Origin: Ruminococcus sp.
GTDB lineage: Bacteria; Bacillota; Clostridia; Oscillospirales; Ruminococcaceae
DNA: 44,656 nt
Assembly: GCA_017460665.1 (NCBI GenBank)
Contig: JAFUAO010000028.1
Location: 1-44,656 of the forward strand
Direction: 5' to 3'
Part shown: positions 23,309 to 31,680 of the stretch, piece by piece
Layout: every line of letters starts with the position of its first letter
Numbering within the stretch: the stretch's first letter is position 1
Translations under genes and position numbers: made by a program
Notes under the pieces: model-generated
Told to the model about the DNA's origin: nothing
What the model saw: only the letters and a program-made list of their open reading frames with translations
Database searches by the model: none

Positions 23309-26080
23309 ATGGCACAGGATTATAACTCGACCCTTAATTTACCGAAGACCGATTTCCCGATGAGGGGAAATCTCCCGAAAAGAGAGCCTGAGACCCTCGA
23401 AAAATGGGAGAGCGAGAGGCTCTACTACAAGATCATCGAGAAAAATCAGGGCAAGCCCACCTTCATACTTCACGACGGACCTCCCTATGCAAACGGCGAG
23501 ATCCACCTTGGTACGGCACTGAACAAGACCCTGAAGGACTTCATCATCAAGTATAAGAACATGAACGGCTTCTGCGCCCCCTACGTCCCCGGCTGGGACA
23601 CCCACGGACTGCCTATCGAGCTGAAGGCTATGAAGGCTATCGGTGTGGAGAACGGCGCTATACCGCCAACTGAGCTGAGAAAGCACTGCCATGACTACGC
23701 CATGACCCATGTCGCTAACCAGATGAAGCAGTTCAAGAGACTGGGCTCTCTGGGCGACTACGACTACCCCTATCTGACCCTGCGTCCTGCTTATGAGGCA
23801 AGACAGGTGGAGGTCTTCGGCGAAATGGCAAAGAAGGGCTATATGTACAAGGGCCTCAAGCCCGTTTACTGGTGCCCTGACTGTAATACCGCTCTGGCTG
23901 AGGCCGAGATCGAGTATTCCAACGACCCCTGCCATTCTATCTATGTCAAGTTCAACGTCACCGACGATAAGGGCATCTTTACCGGACTTGGGCTCGACCT
24001 TTCCAAGATATTCTTCGTTATCTGGACCACTACTACCTGGACTATCCCCGGAAACCTGGCTATCTGCCTGGGTCCGGAGTACAACTATACCCTCGTTCAC
24101 GTCGGCGATGAGTACTACGTTATGGCCGACGAGCTGGTACGAACGACTATGGAGACTGCCGGTATCACCGAGTATTCCACCGAGCACATCTTCACCGGCG
24201 CAGAGCTGGAGGGCATGAAGACCAAGCACCCCCTCTACGACAGGCCCTCTCCGATCATCGTGGGCGACCACGTTACTCTTGAGAGCGGTACAGGCTGCGT
24301 ACATACAGCTCCCGGCTACGGCGTGGAGGACTTCGAGGTCTGCAAGAATTACGACGACATCGGCATCATCGTGTGCGTTGACTCTAAGGGCCGCCAGACC
24401 GCTGAGGCAGGCGAGTTCGAGGGACTGGACACCGATGAGGCAAACAAGGCTATCGCCGCTAAGCTGGAGGAGCTGGGCGCTCTGCTGGCTATCCAGAAGA
24501 TCGTCCACCAGTATCCCCACTGCTGGCGCTGCAACAGCCCGATCATCTACCGTGCCACCGAGCAGTGGTTCTGCTCAGTCAACGGCTTCAAGGACGAGGC
24601 TGTCAAGGCTATCGAGTCAGTGGAGTGGATCCCTGAGTGGGGCGAGGACCGTATCAAGGGCATGGTCCGTGACAGGAGCGACTGGTGTATCTCCCGTCAG
24701 AGGACATGGGGAGTACCGATCCCTGTGATCTACTGCAAGGACTGCGGCAAGCCTATCTACAACGACGAGACTATCAAGGCCATCGCCGATCTCTTCCGTC
24801 AGGAGGGCTCAGACGCTTGGTGGACCAAGGATACCTCTGAGTTCATTCCCTCCACAGTCAAGTGTGAGTGCGGCTGCGGAGAGTTCACAAAGGAATACGA
24901 CATCATGGACGTCTGGTTCGACAGCGGAGTTTCCCACACCGCAGTCATGGATGACTTCGACAGCCTCTCATGGCCGGCTGACCTCTATCTTGAGGGCGCC
25001 GATCAGTACCGTGGCTGGTTCCAGTCCTCCCTCCTGACCTCCGTCGTATACAAGGGAACAGCCCCCTATAAGGCTGTCTGCACACACGGCTGGGTAGTTG
25101 ACGGCGAGGGCAAGACCATGCACAAGTCCCTCGGCAACGGCATCGCTCCCAGCGAGATCACTGACCAGTACGGCGCTGATGTGCTCCGCCTGTGGGTGGC
25201 TTCCTCGGATTATCACAGCGATATCCGTATCTCGAAGCCGATCCTCAGCCAGCTCTCCGACGCCTACAAGAAGATCAGGAACACCGCCCGCTTCATTCTC
25301 GGAAATCTGGGCAACGGCGCCGGCTTCGACCCCGATAAGGACAGTGTTTCCGACGACCAGCTCACCGAGCTCGACAAGTGGGCCCTCATGAAGCTGGACG
25401 CTCTGATCGACGAGGTGAAGGCCGGCTACGATAAGTACGACTTCCACATCGCCTTCCACGCTATCCATAACTTCTGCGTCGTGGATATGTCCAACTTCTA
25501 CCTTGACATCATCAAGGACCGCCTCTACTGCGAGAAGGAGGGATCTGTCCTCCGCCGTGCCGCTCAGACCGCTATGTACCGCATTTTGAGCGCTCTGGCA
25601 AGGCTGGCTGCTCCTATCATTTCCTTCACCGCCGAGGAGATCTGGCAGTTCATGCCTCATGCCTCCTCCGACGACAGAGAGAGCGTTTTCCTCAACCAGA
25701 TGCCCGAGAAGTCCGGCCTTGAGCTCTCTTCTGAGTTCACCGACAAGTGGAGCTTCATCTACAACACTCGTCTGGCAGTCAACAAGGTCCTTGAGGACGC
25801 CAGGAACGAGAAGATCATAGGCAAGTCTCTTGAGGCCCAGATCCTCATCAAGAGCAGCGAGGCCGACCTTGCCCGCTACGAGGAGCTTGCTCCCCAGCTC
25901 AAGGATATCCTGATCGTTTCGGGAGTTTCCGTTGAGAAGTCCGAGGGCGAGACCGCCTTTGAGGTGCTCAGAGCCGAGGGCGAGAAGTGCGAGCGCTGCT
26001 GGTGCATCTCCAAGTACGTTGGCACGAACCTCGACCACCCCACCCTTTGTGAGAGGTGCGCAGTGGCTGTCGAGGCCTAA
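23309..26080 (+). CDS. ileS: Isoleucyl-tRNA synthetase
   Basis: 923 residues. It charges tRNA-Ile and proofreads valine. The class I signatures are PPYANGEIHLGTAL (HIGH-type motif) and GEGKTMHKSLGN (KMSKS-type, here HKS). The editing domain (about 195-395) includes WTTTTWTIPGN. The C-terminal zinc finger is intact (CERCWCISKYVG ... TLCERC). The bacterial, IleS1-like length and the zinc finger make this the standard housekeeping enzyme. It is embedded in the division cluster, as in many Gram-positives. Confidence 0.98.
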   Translation: MAQDYNSTLNLPKTDFPMRGNLPKREPETLEKWESERLYYKIIEKNQGKPTFILHDGPPYANGEIHLGTALNKTLKDFIIKYKNMNGFCAPYVPGWDTHGLPIELKAMKAIGVENGAIPPTELRKHCHDYAMTHVANQMKQFKRLGSLGDYDYPYLTLRPAYEARQVEVFGEMAKKGYMYKGLKPVYWCPDCNTALAEAEIEYSNDPCHSIYVKFNVTDDKGIFTGLGLDLSKIFFVIWTTTTWTIPGNLAICLGPEYNYTLVHVGDEYYVMADELVRTTMETAGITEYSTEHIFTGAELEGMKTKHPLYDRPSPIIVGDHVTLESGTGCVHTAPGYGVEDFEVCKNYDDIGIIVCVDSKGRQTAEAGEFEGLDTDEANKAIAAKLEELGALLAIQKIVHQYPHCWRCNSPIIYRATEQWFCSVNGFKDEAVKAIESVEWIPEWGEDRIKGMVRDRSDWCISRQRTWGVPIPVIYCKDCGKPIYNDETIKAIADLFRQEGSDAWWTKDTSEFIPSTVKCECGCGEFTKEYDIMDVWFDSGVSHTAVMDDFDSLSWPADLYLEGADQYRGWFQSSLLTSVVYKGTAPYKAVCTHGWVVDGEGKTMHKSLGNGIAPSEITDQYGADVLRLWVASSDYHSDIRISKPILSQLSDAYKKIRNTARFILGNLGNGAGFDPDKDSVSDDQLTELDKWALMKLDALIDEVKAGYDKYDFHIAFHAIHNFCVVDMSNFYLDIIKDRLYCEKEGSVLRRAAQTAMYRILSALARLAAPIISFTAEEIWQFMPHASSDDRESVFLNQMPEKSGLELSSEFTDKWSFIYNTRLAVNKVLEDARNEKIIGKSLEAQILIKSSEADLARYEELAPQLKDILIVSGVSVEKSEGETAFEVLRAEGEKCERCWCISKYVGTNLDHPTLCERCAVAVEA

Positions 26081-26094
26081 AATTAGAACTATAT

Positions 26095-26125
26095 TGCCTG
26101 CTGTCTTGTGGCGGCAGGCACTTTT
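26095..26125 (+). promoter_or_regulatory. Hairpin between ileS and lspA (weak terminator or attenuator)
   Basis: TGCCTGC (26095-26101) and GCAGGCA (26114-26120) form a 7-base-pair stem followed by CTTTTG. The T run is short, so read-through into lspA is likely. Confidence 0.4.
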
Positions 26126-26141
26126 GTGAAAGGATAAATAA

Positions 26142-26651
26142 TTGGCCATAATACTGTTATTGCTGATCGCTGCGCTGATCGGTGCGGACCAGCTCGTGAA
26201 ATACTGGGCGATCCACTCCCTTGCGCCGGTCAGGACCATGGAGTTCATCCATTTCGGCTCGGTCAAGGTGCTGGATCTGACCTACCTTGAGAACGACGGC
26301 GCCATCTTCGGGAGTATGTCCGGCCAGAGGTGGTTCCTCATCGGCTTCACCTCCCTAGTGATCATCGCCGGCGTAATTGCTCTGTTTTTCGCCGCAAAAC
26401 GGTCGAAATTCCTGGGAGCCTCCATTGCGCTTTTCGTTGCAGGAGGCATCGGGAACTTGATCGACAGGATCCGCTTCGGCTACGTCGTGGATATGTTCGA
26501 GGTCAAGCTCTTCCACTTCGCCATTTTCAACGTTGCGGACATCTGCGTGACGGTGGCCTTCGCAATGATCCTGATCTACATCATTTTCATCGACCCGAAG
26601 ATCGAGAAGGCGAAGAAGGCTGCGGCTGAAAAGGAAGGCGAAAATGCCTGA
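26142..26651 (+). CDS. lspA: Signal peptidase II (prolipoprotein signal peptidase)
   Basis: 169 residues from TTG 26142, with AAAGGAT upstream. Four membrane segments. LspA removes signal peptides from lipidated prolipoproteins, and should process the lipoproteins at 10213, 10824 and 33650. Conserved motifs: GADQLVKYW, TYLENDGAIFG, GGIGNLIDRIRFGYVVDMF and FNVADICVTV, which hold the aspartates of the active site. The C-terminus is Lys/Ala/Glu-rich. Eight bases overlap with the next gene. Confidence 0.96.
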   Translation: MAIILLLLIAALIGADQLVKYWAIHSLAPVRTMEFIHFGSVKVLDLTYLENDGAIFGSMSGQRWFLIGFTSLVIIAGVIALFFAAKRSKFLGASIALFVAGGIGNLIDRIRFGYVVDMFEVKLFHFAIFNVADICVTVAFAMILIYIIFIDPKIEKAKKAAAEKEGENA

Positions 26652-27558
26652 GAAGATAATTATTACGGCGGCCAAGGAGGACTCCGGCAGCCGTATCGAC
26701 AAGTATATTTCGGACAATATTGCTCAGCTCACACGCTCCGCAGTCCAAGGCCTTATCGCCTCCGGAGCGGTGCTGGTCTCCGGGACGCCGGTGGGCAAGA
26801 ACTACAAGCTCCGTGGCGGCGAGGAGATCTCGGTCCAGATCCCTGACCCGGAGCCCATGGACGCCCTCCCGGAGGAGATCCCGCTGGACATCGTCTATGA
26901 GGATGGGGACCTGCTAGTGGTCAACAAGCCCAAGGGCATGGTGGTCCACCCGGCCCACGGCAACTGGAACGGCACCCTCGTGAACGCTCTCCTGCACCAC
27001 TGCAAGGGCCAGCTTTCCGGGATAAACGGCGTGATCAGGCCGGGGATCGTCCACCGGATCGACAAGGACACCAGCGGCCTGCTGATCGTTGCGAAGAACG
27101 ACCGGGCCCACGTTCATCTGGCCCAGCAGATCCGGGAGCACAGCTTCACCCGGGAGTACGAGGCCGTCGCCGTGGGGCAGTTCAAGGAGCTCTCCGGCAC
27201 TATCGACGCACCGATCGGGCGGCATAAGACCGACCGGAAGAAAATGTGCGTAACTGCCGAAAATTCGAGGAATGCGGTCACTCACTACCAGGTGATCCGG
27301 CAGTACGGAGGCTACGCCCACCTGAGGCTGCGGCTGGAGACAGGCCGGACCCACCAGATCAGGGTCCACCTGTCGTACATCGGCCGGCCAGTGCTGGGGG
27401 ACGAGGTCTACGGAAGGCCCTCGAAGTGGGTGGAGGGACAGTGCCTCCACGCCCGAAAAATAGGCTTTATCCACCCCTCGACAGGGGAGTACATGGAGTT
27501 TTCCAGCGACCTGCCGGAGTATTTTCAGGCAGTTTTGCGGAAGCTGGAGAAGATGTAG
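26644..27558 (+). CDS. RluD-type pseudouridine synthase (RluA family)
   Basis: 304 residues. The N-terminal S4 domain (SRIDKYISDNIAQLTRSAVQGLI, about 12-75) precedes the RluA catalytic domain with the signature GIVHRIDKDTSGLLIVAKN, whose Asp is the catalytic residue, and ETGRTHQIRVHL. RluD modifies helix 69 of 23S rRNA; exact sites cannot be read from the sequence. The lspA-rluD order is widespread, here with overlapping ends. Confidence 0.94.
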   Translation: MPEKIIITAAKEDSGSRIDKYISDNIAQLTRSAVQGLIASGAVLVSGTPVGKNYKLRGGEEISVQIPDPEPMDALPEEIPLDIVYEDGDLLVVNKPKGMVVHPAHGNWNGTLVNALLHHCKGQLSGINGVIRPGIVHRIDKDTSGLLIVAKNDRAHVHLAQQIREHSFTREYEAVAVGQFKELSGTIDAPIGRHKTDRKKMCVTAENSRNAVTHYQVIRQYGGYAHLRLRLETGRTHQIRVHLSYIGRPVLGDEVYGRPSKWVEGQCLHARKIGFIHPSTGEYMEFSSDLPEYFQAVLRKLEKM

Positions 27559-27569
27559 GAGGTCATGGA

Positions 27570-28391
27570 TTGTTTGATGATATAACAAAAGTCGTGCTGC
27601 TCAGTGACATGGACGGCACGCTGCTCACCGCTGACAAGCGGATCACCGACGCCGACCGGCAGGCTATCAGCCGGTTCACTGAGCTGGGAGGCCGCTTCAC
27701 CGTGGCCACCGGAAGGACGGTCCAGTCCTTTGAGCAATATCGTGCTATGATCCGGCTCGATTGGCCGGTGGTCATGTACAACGGCGCCGCTATCCACGAT
27801 TATTCGGAGGGGAGGACCCTCTACACTCAGCCCCTTCCGGAGGAGGCAAAAGCCATCACCTCCCGGATAATGGAGCTCATGCCCGACCTTGGAGGAGAGG
27901 TCCTCAGAGCGGAGGGCACCTACGTTTTCAGCGACACTCCCTATGAACAGCTCCACACGAAGCTGTGCAATATAGTCCCAAAATACATGGATCTGGACCA
28001 GATCCCCGAGGGCGGCTGGCTGAAGGTGCTGTTCTCCATGCCGCCGGAGGACGTCCCCCATTTGCAGCGCCTCGTGGACCAAATGGAGCTCGACACCGTC
28101 AGCTTCGTGAAGTCTGCTGAGATCTTCCTTGAGATGATGCCTCTTGGCGTCAGCAAGGGCTCTGCGCTGCGTCAGTTCAGGAAGCTCCCGGGCTGGGAGG
28201 ACCGTTCCTTTGCGGCGATCGGGGACTTCGACAACGACATCGAGATGATCCGGGCCGCCGACCTCGGAGCCTGCCCTGCCAACGCCGAGGAGTCTGTGAA
28301 GGCCGCCGCCGATCTGGTCCTGACACGGACCAACGAGGAGGGCGCCGTGGCTGAGCTGATCGGCCATATCTTTGAGAGGTGCGGCGTATGA
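27570..28391 (+). CDS. HAD-superfamily phosphatase, Cof type
   Basis: 273 residues from TTG 27570, placed seven bases after AGGAGG; longer in-frame sequence back to 27246 overlaps the pseudouridine synthase and is rejected. HAD motif I is LLSDMDGTLLT (nucleophile Asp), motif II ATGRT, motif III the central Lys region VSKGSALRQF, motif IV AIGDFDNDIEMI. The large cap (about 85-190) is of the IIB type. These enzymes dephosphorylate sugar phosphates, nucleotides or vitamin phosphates. Substrate unknown. The stop overlaps the next gene (ATGA). Confidence 0.9.
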   Translation: MFDDITKVVLLSDMDGTLLTADKRITDADRQAISRFTELGGRFTVATGRTVQSFEQYRAMIRLDWPVVMYNGAAIHDYSEGRTLYTQPLPEEAKAITSRIMELMPDLGGEVLRAEGTYVFSDTPYEQLHTKLCNIVPKYMDLDQIPEGGWLKVLFSMPPEDVPHLQRLVDQMELDTVSFVKSAEIFLEMMPLGVSKGSALRQFRKLPGWEDRSFAAIGDFDNDIEMIRAADLGACPANAEESVKAAADLVLTRTNEEGAVAELIGHIFERCGV

Positions 28392-28627
28392 AGACCGGAA
28401 CTAAGCTGATCATCGGCGGAGCTCTGCTGATGCTCATAGGCGCAGGACTGGCCTTCCTGCTGATGAGAAGGCTCACGGAGGGCGTAGGGATCATAGGCGG
28501 AGCGGACGCTCCCACCTTTATTTTCGTAGTCACCCACGGCACAGTCCGGATCGCCGGGCTGCTTTTGGCTGGCGGAGGGCTCTTGGCCCTGATCGGGCTG
28601 ATAGACGACATCAAAACAAGGATCTGA
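28388..28627 (+). CDS. Tiny membrane protein with a sodium-pump decarboxylase beta-subunit motif
   Basis: 79 residues from ATG 28388, overlapping the HAD stop, with GAGAGGTG upstream. Two hydrophobic segments (about 6-27 and 55-72) flank GVGIIGGADAPTFIFV. The IGGADxPTxIF block is the hallmark of the beta subunit of sodium-translocating oxaloacetate/methylmalonyl-CoA decarboxylases, which are much longer proteins with many membrane spans. Nothing else of such a pump (alpha, gamma or biotin subunit) is here, and the frame is intact from start to stop, so this is not simply a degraded subunit fragment. Similar short proteins exist in clostridial genomes, usually labelled as decarboxylase subunits. 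Function unknown. Confidence 0.7.
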   Translation: MKTGTKLIIGGALLMLIGAGLAFLLMRRLTEGVGIIGGADAPTFIFVVTHGTVRIAGLLLAGGGLLALIGLIDDIKTRI

Positions 28628-28665
28628 CGGCATTGCCGTTAAAATAAATAACCATGGAGGTCATT

Positions 28666-29505
28666 ATGGACGCATCAATAAAAAAGAATTTGCAGAAGAT
28701 CGCCTGCAAGGTCAGGATGGGCGTTATCGAGGGTACCTACAACGCCAAGTCCGGTCACCCCGGCGGATCGCTCTCAATCGCTGACACACTGACATACCTT
28801 TACTACGAGCAGATGAATGCGGATCCTTCCGCTGCTGACGACCCCGACAGAGACCGCCTCGTGCTCTCGAAGGGCCACACGGCTCCTGCCCTTTACTCTG
28901 TGCTTGCCCAGAAGGGCTATTTCCCGGAGGAGGAGCTGAAGAGCCTGCGCCACATCGGTGCTCTCCTTCAGGGCCACCCCTGTATCCATATCCCCGGTGT
29001 GGATATGTCCAGCGGCTCCCTCGGACAGGGCATCTCAGCCGCCTGCGGAATGGCTCTTGCCGGAAAGCTGGACAGGAAGAGCTACAAGGTGTACGCTATC
29101 CTCGGCGACGGCGAGATCGAGGAGGGTCAGGTCTGGGAGGCTGCCATGTTCGCAGCTCACTACAGCCTTGACAACCTCGTGGCTATCGTTGACAATAACG
29201 GCCTCCAGATCGACGGACCTATCTCCGAGGTCTGCTCTCCTGAGCCGATAACAGACAAATTCGCCGCCTTCGGCTGGAAGGTCATCACCATGGACGCCCA
29301 CGACTTCGACAGCATCGACGCTGCCTTCAAGAGAGCCGCCGAGACTGACGGCCAGCCTGTGGCTATCATCCAGAAGTCCACAAAGGGCAAGGGCGTTTCA
29401 TTCATGGAAGACCAGGTAGGCTGGCACGGTACTGCTCCCAACAAGGATCAGTACGACCAGGCTATGGCCGAGCTTTCTGCGCAGTTAAAGGAATTGGAGG
29501 GTTAA
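28666..29505 (+). CDS. Transketolase, N-terminal subunit
   Basis: 279 residues from ATG 28666, five bases after GGAGGT. This is the thiamin-diphosphate/metal-binding half of a split transketolase: AKSGHPGGSLS, LSKGHTAPALYS, and the ThDP motif GDGEIEEGQVWEAAMFAAHYSLDN with NNGLQIDG. With its partner it moves two-carbon units between sugars in the non-oxidative pentose phosphate pathway. Split transketolases are common in Firmicutes. Confidence 0.95.
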   Translation: MDASIKKNLQKIACKVRMGVIEGTYNAKSGHPGGSLSIADTLTYLYYEQMNADPSAADDPDRDRLVLSKGHTAPALYSVLAQKGYFPEEELKSLRHIGALLQGHPCIHIPGVDMSSGSLGQGISAACGMALAGKLDRKSYKVYAILGDGEIEEGQVWEAAMFAAHYSLDNLVAIVDNNGLQIDGPISEVCSPEPITDKFAAFGWKVITMDAHDFDSIDAAFKRAAETDGQPVAIIQKSTKGKGVSFMEDQVGWHGTAPNKDQYDQAMAELSAQLKELEG

Positions 29506-29509
29506 GACT

Positions 29510-30457
29510 ATGGCAGACGTTATCAAAAAGGCTACAAGAGAGAGCTACGGCGAGGCACTTAGAGACCTTGCCGAGGACTACCCTGAGCTGGTAGTGCTGG
29601 ACGCCGACCTTGCCGCAGCTACAAAGACAGGCATTTTCAAGAAGGCCTATCCCGACCGCTTCTTCGACTGCGGTATCGCCGAGGCCAACATGATGGGCGT
29701 TGCAGCAGGACTTGCAACCGCCGGCAAGATCCCCTTCGCCTCCACCTTCGCAATGTTCGCAGCAGGACGTGCTTATGAGATCGTCCGCAATTCTATCGGC
29801 TACCCCCACCTTAACGTGAAGATCGGCGCAACTCATGCCGGCATCTCAGTGGGCGAGGACGGAGCTACTCACCAGTGCAACGAGGACATCGCTCTCATGA
29901 GGACGATCCCCGGCATGACTATCATAAACCCTGCCGACGACGTTGAGGCAAGAGCCGCAGTCAAGGCTGCTCTGGACTTCAACGGCCCCGTGTATATGCG
30001 CTTCGGACGTCTTGCAGTACCGGTGATCAACGACCCCGACACATACAAGTTCGAGCTGGGCAAGGGCATAGTTCTCCGTGAGGGCAGCGACCTGACGATC
30101 GTGGCTACCGGCCTCATGGTCAACGAGGCTCTCCAGGCAGCCGAGGCTCTGGCAGGAGAGGGGATCTCCGCTAGGGTGGTCAATATCCACACGATCAAGC
30201 CCCTTGACAAGGAGCTGATCTGCAAGTGCGCCAAGGAGACCGGCCTGATCGTAACTGCCGAGGAGCATAGCATCATCGGCGGACTTGGCTCAGCCGTTGC
30301 AGAGGCAGTCACCGAGTGCTGTCCTGTGCCTGTGGTGAAGATCGGCGTCAACGACGAGTTCGGACACTCCGGCCCGGCCGTAGACCTGCTGAAGGAGTTC
30401 GGCCTCTCTGCTGAGAACATCACAGCTAAGGCAAAGGAAGCCGTGAAGCTGAAATAA
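29510..30457 (+). CDS. Transketolase, C-terminal subunit
   Basis: 315 residues. The pyrimidine-binding and C-terminal domains of split transketolase: LVVLDADLAAATKTGIFKKAYPDRFFDCGIAE, with the catalytic Glu in CGIAEANM, AGISVGEDGATHQCNEDIALMRTIPG, and the C-terminal GLIVTAEEHSIIGGLG. The gap to the N-terminal subunit is only four bases, which suits equal production of both halves. A terminator follows. Confidence 0.95.
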   Translation: MADVIKKATRESYGEALRDLAEDYPELVVLDADLAAATKTGIFKKAYPDRFFDCGIAEANMMGVAAGLATAGKIPFASTFAMFAAGRAYEIVRNSIGYPHLNVKIGATHAGISVGEDGATHQCNEDIALMRTIPGMTIINPADDVEARAAVKAALDFNGPVYMRFGRLAVPVINDPDTYKFELGKGIVLREGSDLTIVATGLMVNEALQAAEALAGEGISARVVNIHTIKPLDKELICKCAKETGLIVTAEEHSIIGGLGSAVAEAVTECCPVPVVKIGVNDEFGHSGPAVDLLKEFGLSAENITAKAKEAVKLK

Positions 30458-30464
30458 GACAAAA

Positions 30465-30495
30465 AGGGACGGCCCGGCGGCTGTCCCTATTATTT
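30465..30495 (+). terminator. Terminator of the transketolase operon
   Basis: AGGGAC and GTCCCT flank a GC-rich inner stem (GCC/GGC), followed by ATTATTTTG. Confidence 0.8.
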
Positions 30496-30566
30496 TGCAC
30501 AAAGACCGGACAGAGGATCTGTGTGAAACGTAGAAAACGAGAAGGCCCTCTTTTTTTAGGAGCAGA

Positions 30567-30588
30567 TCTGTGTTATAATTATCACAGA
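30567..30588 (+). promoter_or_regulatory. Promoter with overlapping dyad for the LRR-dockerin gene
   Basis: TATAAT at 30574-30579 with an extended TGT; no clear -35 at 17 bases (T run instead). The -10 lies inside a dyad, TCTGTG (30567-30572) and CACAGA (30583-30588), an arrangement that fits a repressor or other DNA-binding protein controlling the promoter. Confidence 0.5.
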
Positions 30589-30613
30589 GAAAATAGTGAA
30601 GGAAGGCGATATT

Positions 30614-31594
30614 ATGCTGAAAATGAAGAGATCCATGGCAGCCCTGCTGTCAGTTTTCGTTATGGGAGGAGCTCTGCCGGCCGTGCAGGCCGCCCAGCCG
30701 CTTCCGGCCGTCTTTGCTGAGGAGAGCGACTTTGAGGAGCTCACCGAGGGGAGCCTGACCTACCGTATCTACGCCGATCATGCCGAGGTCGCTTCCTGCG
30801 ATACCGAGGCCGAGGGCGAGATCGCCGTCCCCATAAGGCTGAACGGTCTCCAGGTGACGGCGGTGGGGGAAAGCGCCTTTGCCGGCTGCACTAAGATCAC
30901 CTCTGTGACCCTTCCGTATTATGTGGCTTCGGTGGGGAGCATGGCCTTTTCCGGCTGTACGGGCCTTGTGTCGGTGAGCCTTCCGATAAACCTCAAGAGC
31001 CTTGGGGCCCTTGCCTTTTTCCAGTGCAGGAGCCTCAGATCCATTTGGATAACTGAGGGCGTCACTGCCCTCGGGAACGCCGTGTTCGACGGCTGCGAGA
31101 GCCTTGAGGAGGTCTCGGTCCCTGCCTCGGTGGAGAGCATAGGCGAGTTCGCCTTTAGGAACTGCAAGGCCCTCAAAACTATCACGATCCTCGATCCGGA
31201 ATGCCGGATCTTCTACCCGGCCCAGACCATCTGCAACGGCATCAGCGACGAGACCGGCCCCTATTTTGACGGCACGATCATCGGCTATGAGGGCTCCACT
31301 GCCCAGAAATACGCCGAGGAGAACGGATATAAGTTCCAGTCCCTGGGGGAGGCTCCCTTGCTGGGCGATGTCGACGGCGACGGCTTTGTGGACGCTCACG
31401 ACGCCTCGATGATCCTTTTGGAGTACGCCCACACCCTTACAGGAGAGGATCCCACGCTGGAGAAGGCCTCGGCAGACGTTGATCTTGACGGCAGGATCAA
31501 CGCCTCAGACGCCTCGGACGTGCTGGCCTACTACGCCTACGTTATGAGCGGCGGAGAGGGCAGCCTCAAGGAATTCGTCAAGAACAGCCATTGA
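30614..31594 (+). CDS. Secreted BspA-type leucine-rich-repeat protein with a C-terminal dockerin
   Basis: 326 residues from ATG 30614, after AGGAAGG; a GTG at 30596 has no ribosome site. A signal peptide ends near AVQAAQP. Residues about 65-235 are LRR_5/BspA-type repeats with the recurring A(F)xGCxxLxxVxLP pattern (five to six copies). The C-terminal 75 residues form a dockerin: two calcium-loop repeats, DVDGDGFVDAHDASMILLEYA and DVDLDGRINASDASDVLAYYA. Dockerins dock onto cohesin modules of cellulosome or surface scaffolds, so the protein is probably attached to a scaffoldin. No cohesin is in the window. The dockerin is the strongest Ruminococcus-like marker here. Confidence 0.92.
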   Translation: MLKMKRSMAALLSVFVMGGALPAVQAAQPLPAVFAEESDFEELTEGSLTYRIYADHAEVASCDTEAEGEIAVPIRLNGLQVTAVGESAFAGCTKITSVTLPYYVASVGSMAFSGCTGLVSVSLPINLKSLGALAFFQCRSLRSIWITEGVTALGNAVFDGCESLEEVSVPASVESIGEFAFRNCKALKTITILDPECRIFYPAQTICNGISDETGPYFDGTIIGYEGSTAQKYAEENGYKFQSLGEAPLLGDVDGDGFVDAHDASMILLEYAHTLTGEDPTLEKASADVDLDGRINASDASDVLAYYAYVMSGGEGSLKEFVKNSH

Positions 31595-31597
31595 ATG

Positions 31598-31622
31598 AAA
31601 GGCTCCTTCGGGAGCCTTTTTC
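31598..31622 (+). terminator. Terminator of the LRR-dockerin gene
   Basis: AAAGGCTCC-TTCG-GGAGCCTTT stem with a UUCG tetraloop and following T run. It abuts the -35 of the next promoter. Confidence 0.92.
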
Positions 31623-31624
31623 TA

Positions 31625-31653
31625 TTGAAAAAATACAGCGGCCGTGGTATAAT
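31625..31653 (+). promoter_or_regulatory. SigA promoter of the AraC-family gene
   Basis: TTGAAA at 31625-31630, a 17-base spacer, TATAAT at 31648-31653 with extended -10 TGG. Confidence 0.85.
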
Positions 31654-31680
31654 AGTTCTATCGAGAAGGGAGGGAGCTCT

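Noticed and set aside
23339-24520. Long minus-strand frame opposite ileS (and another at 24968-26266)
   Set aside because: Both are shadows produced by the codon bias of the complete ileS gene on the + strand.
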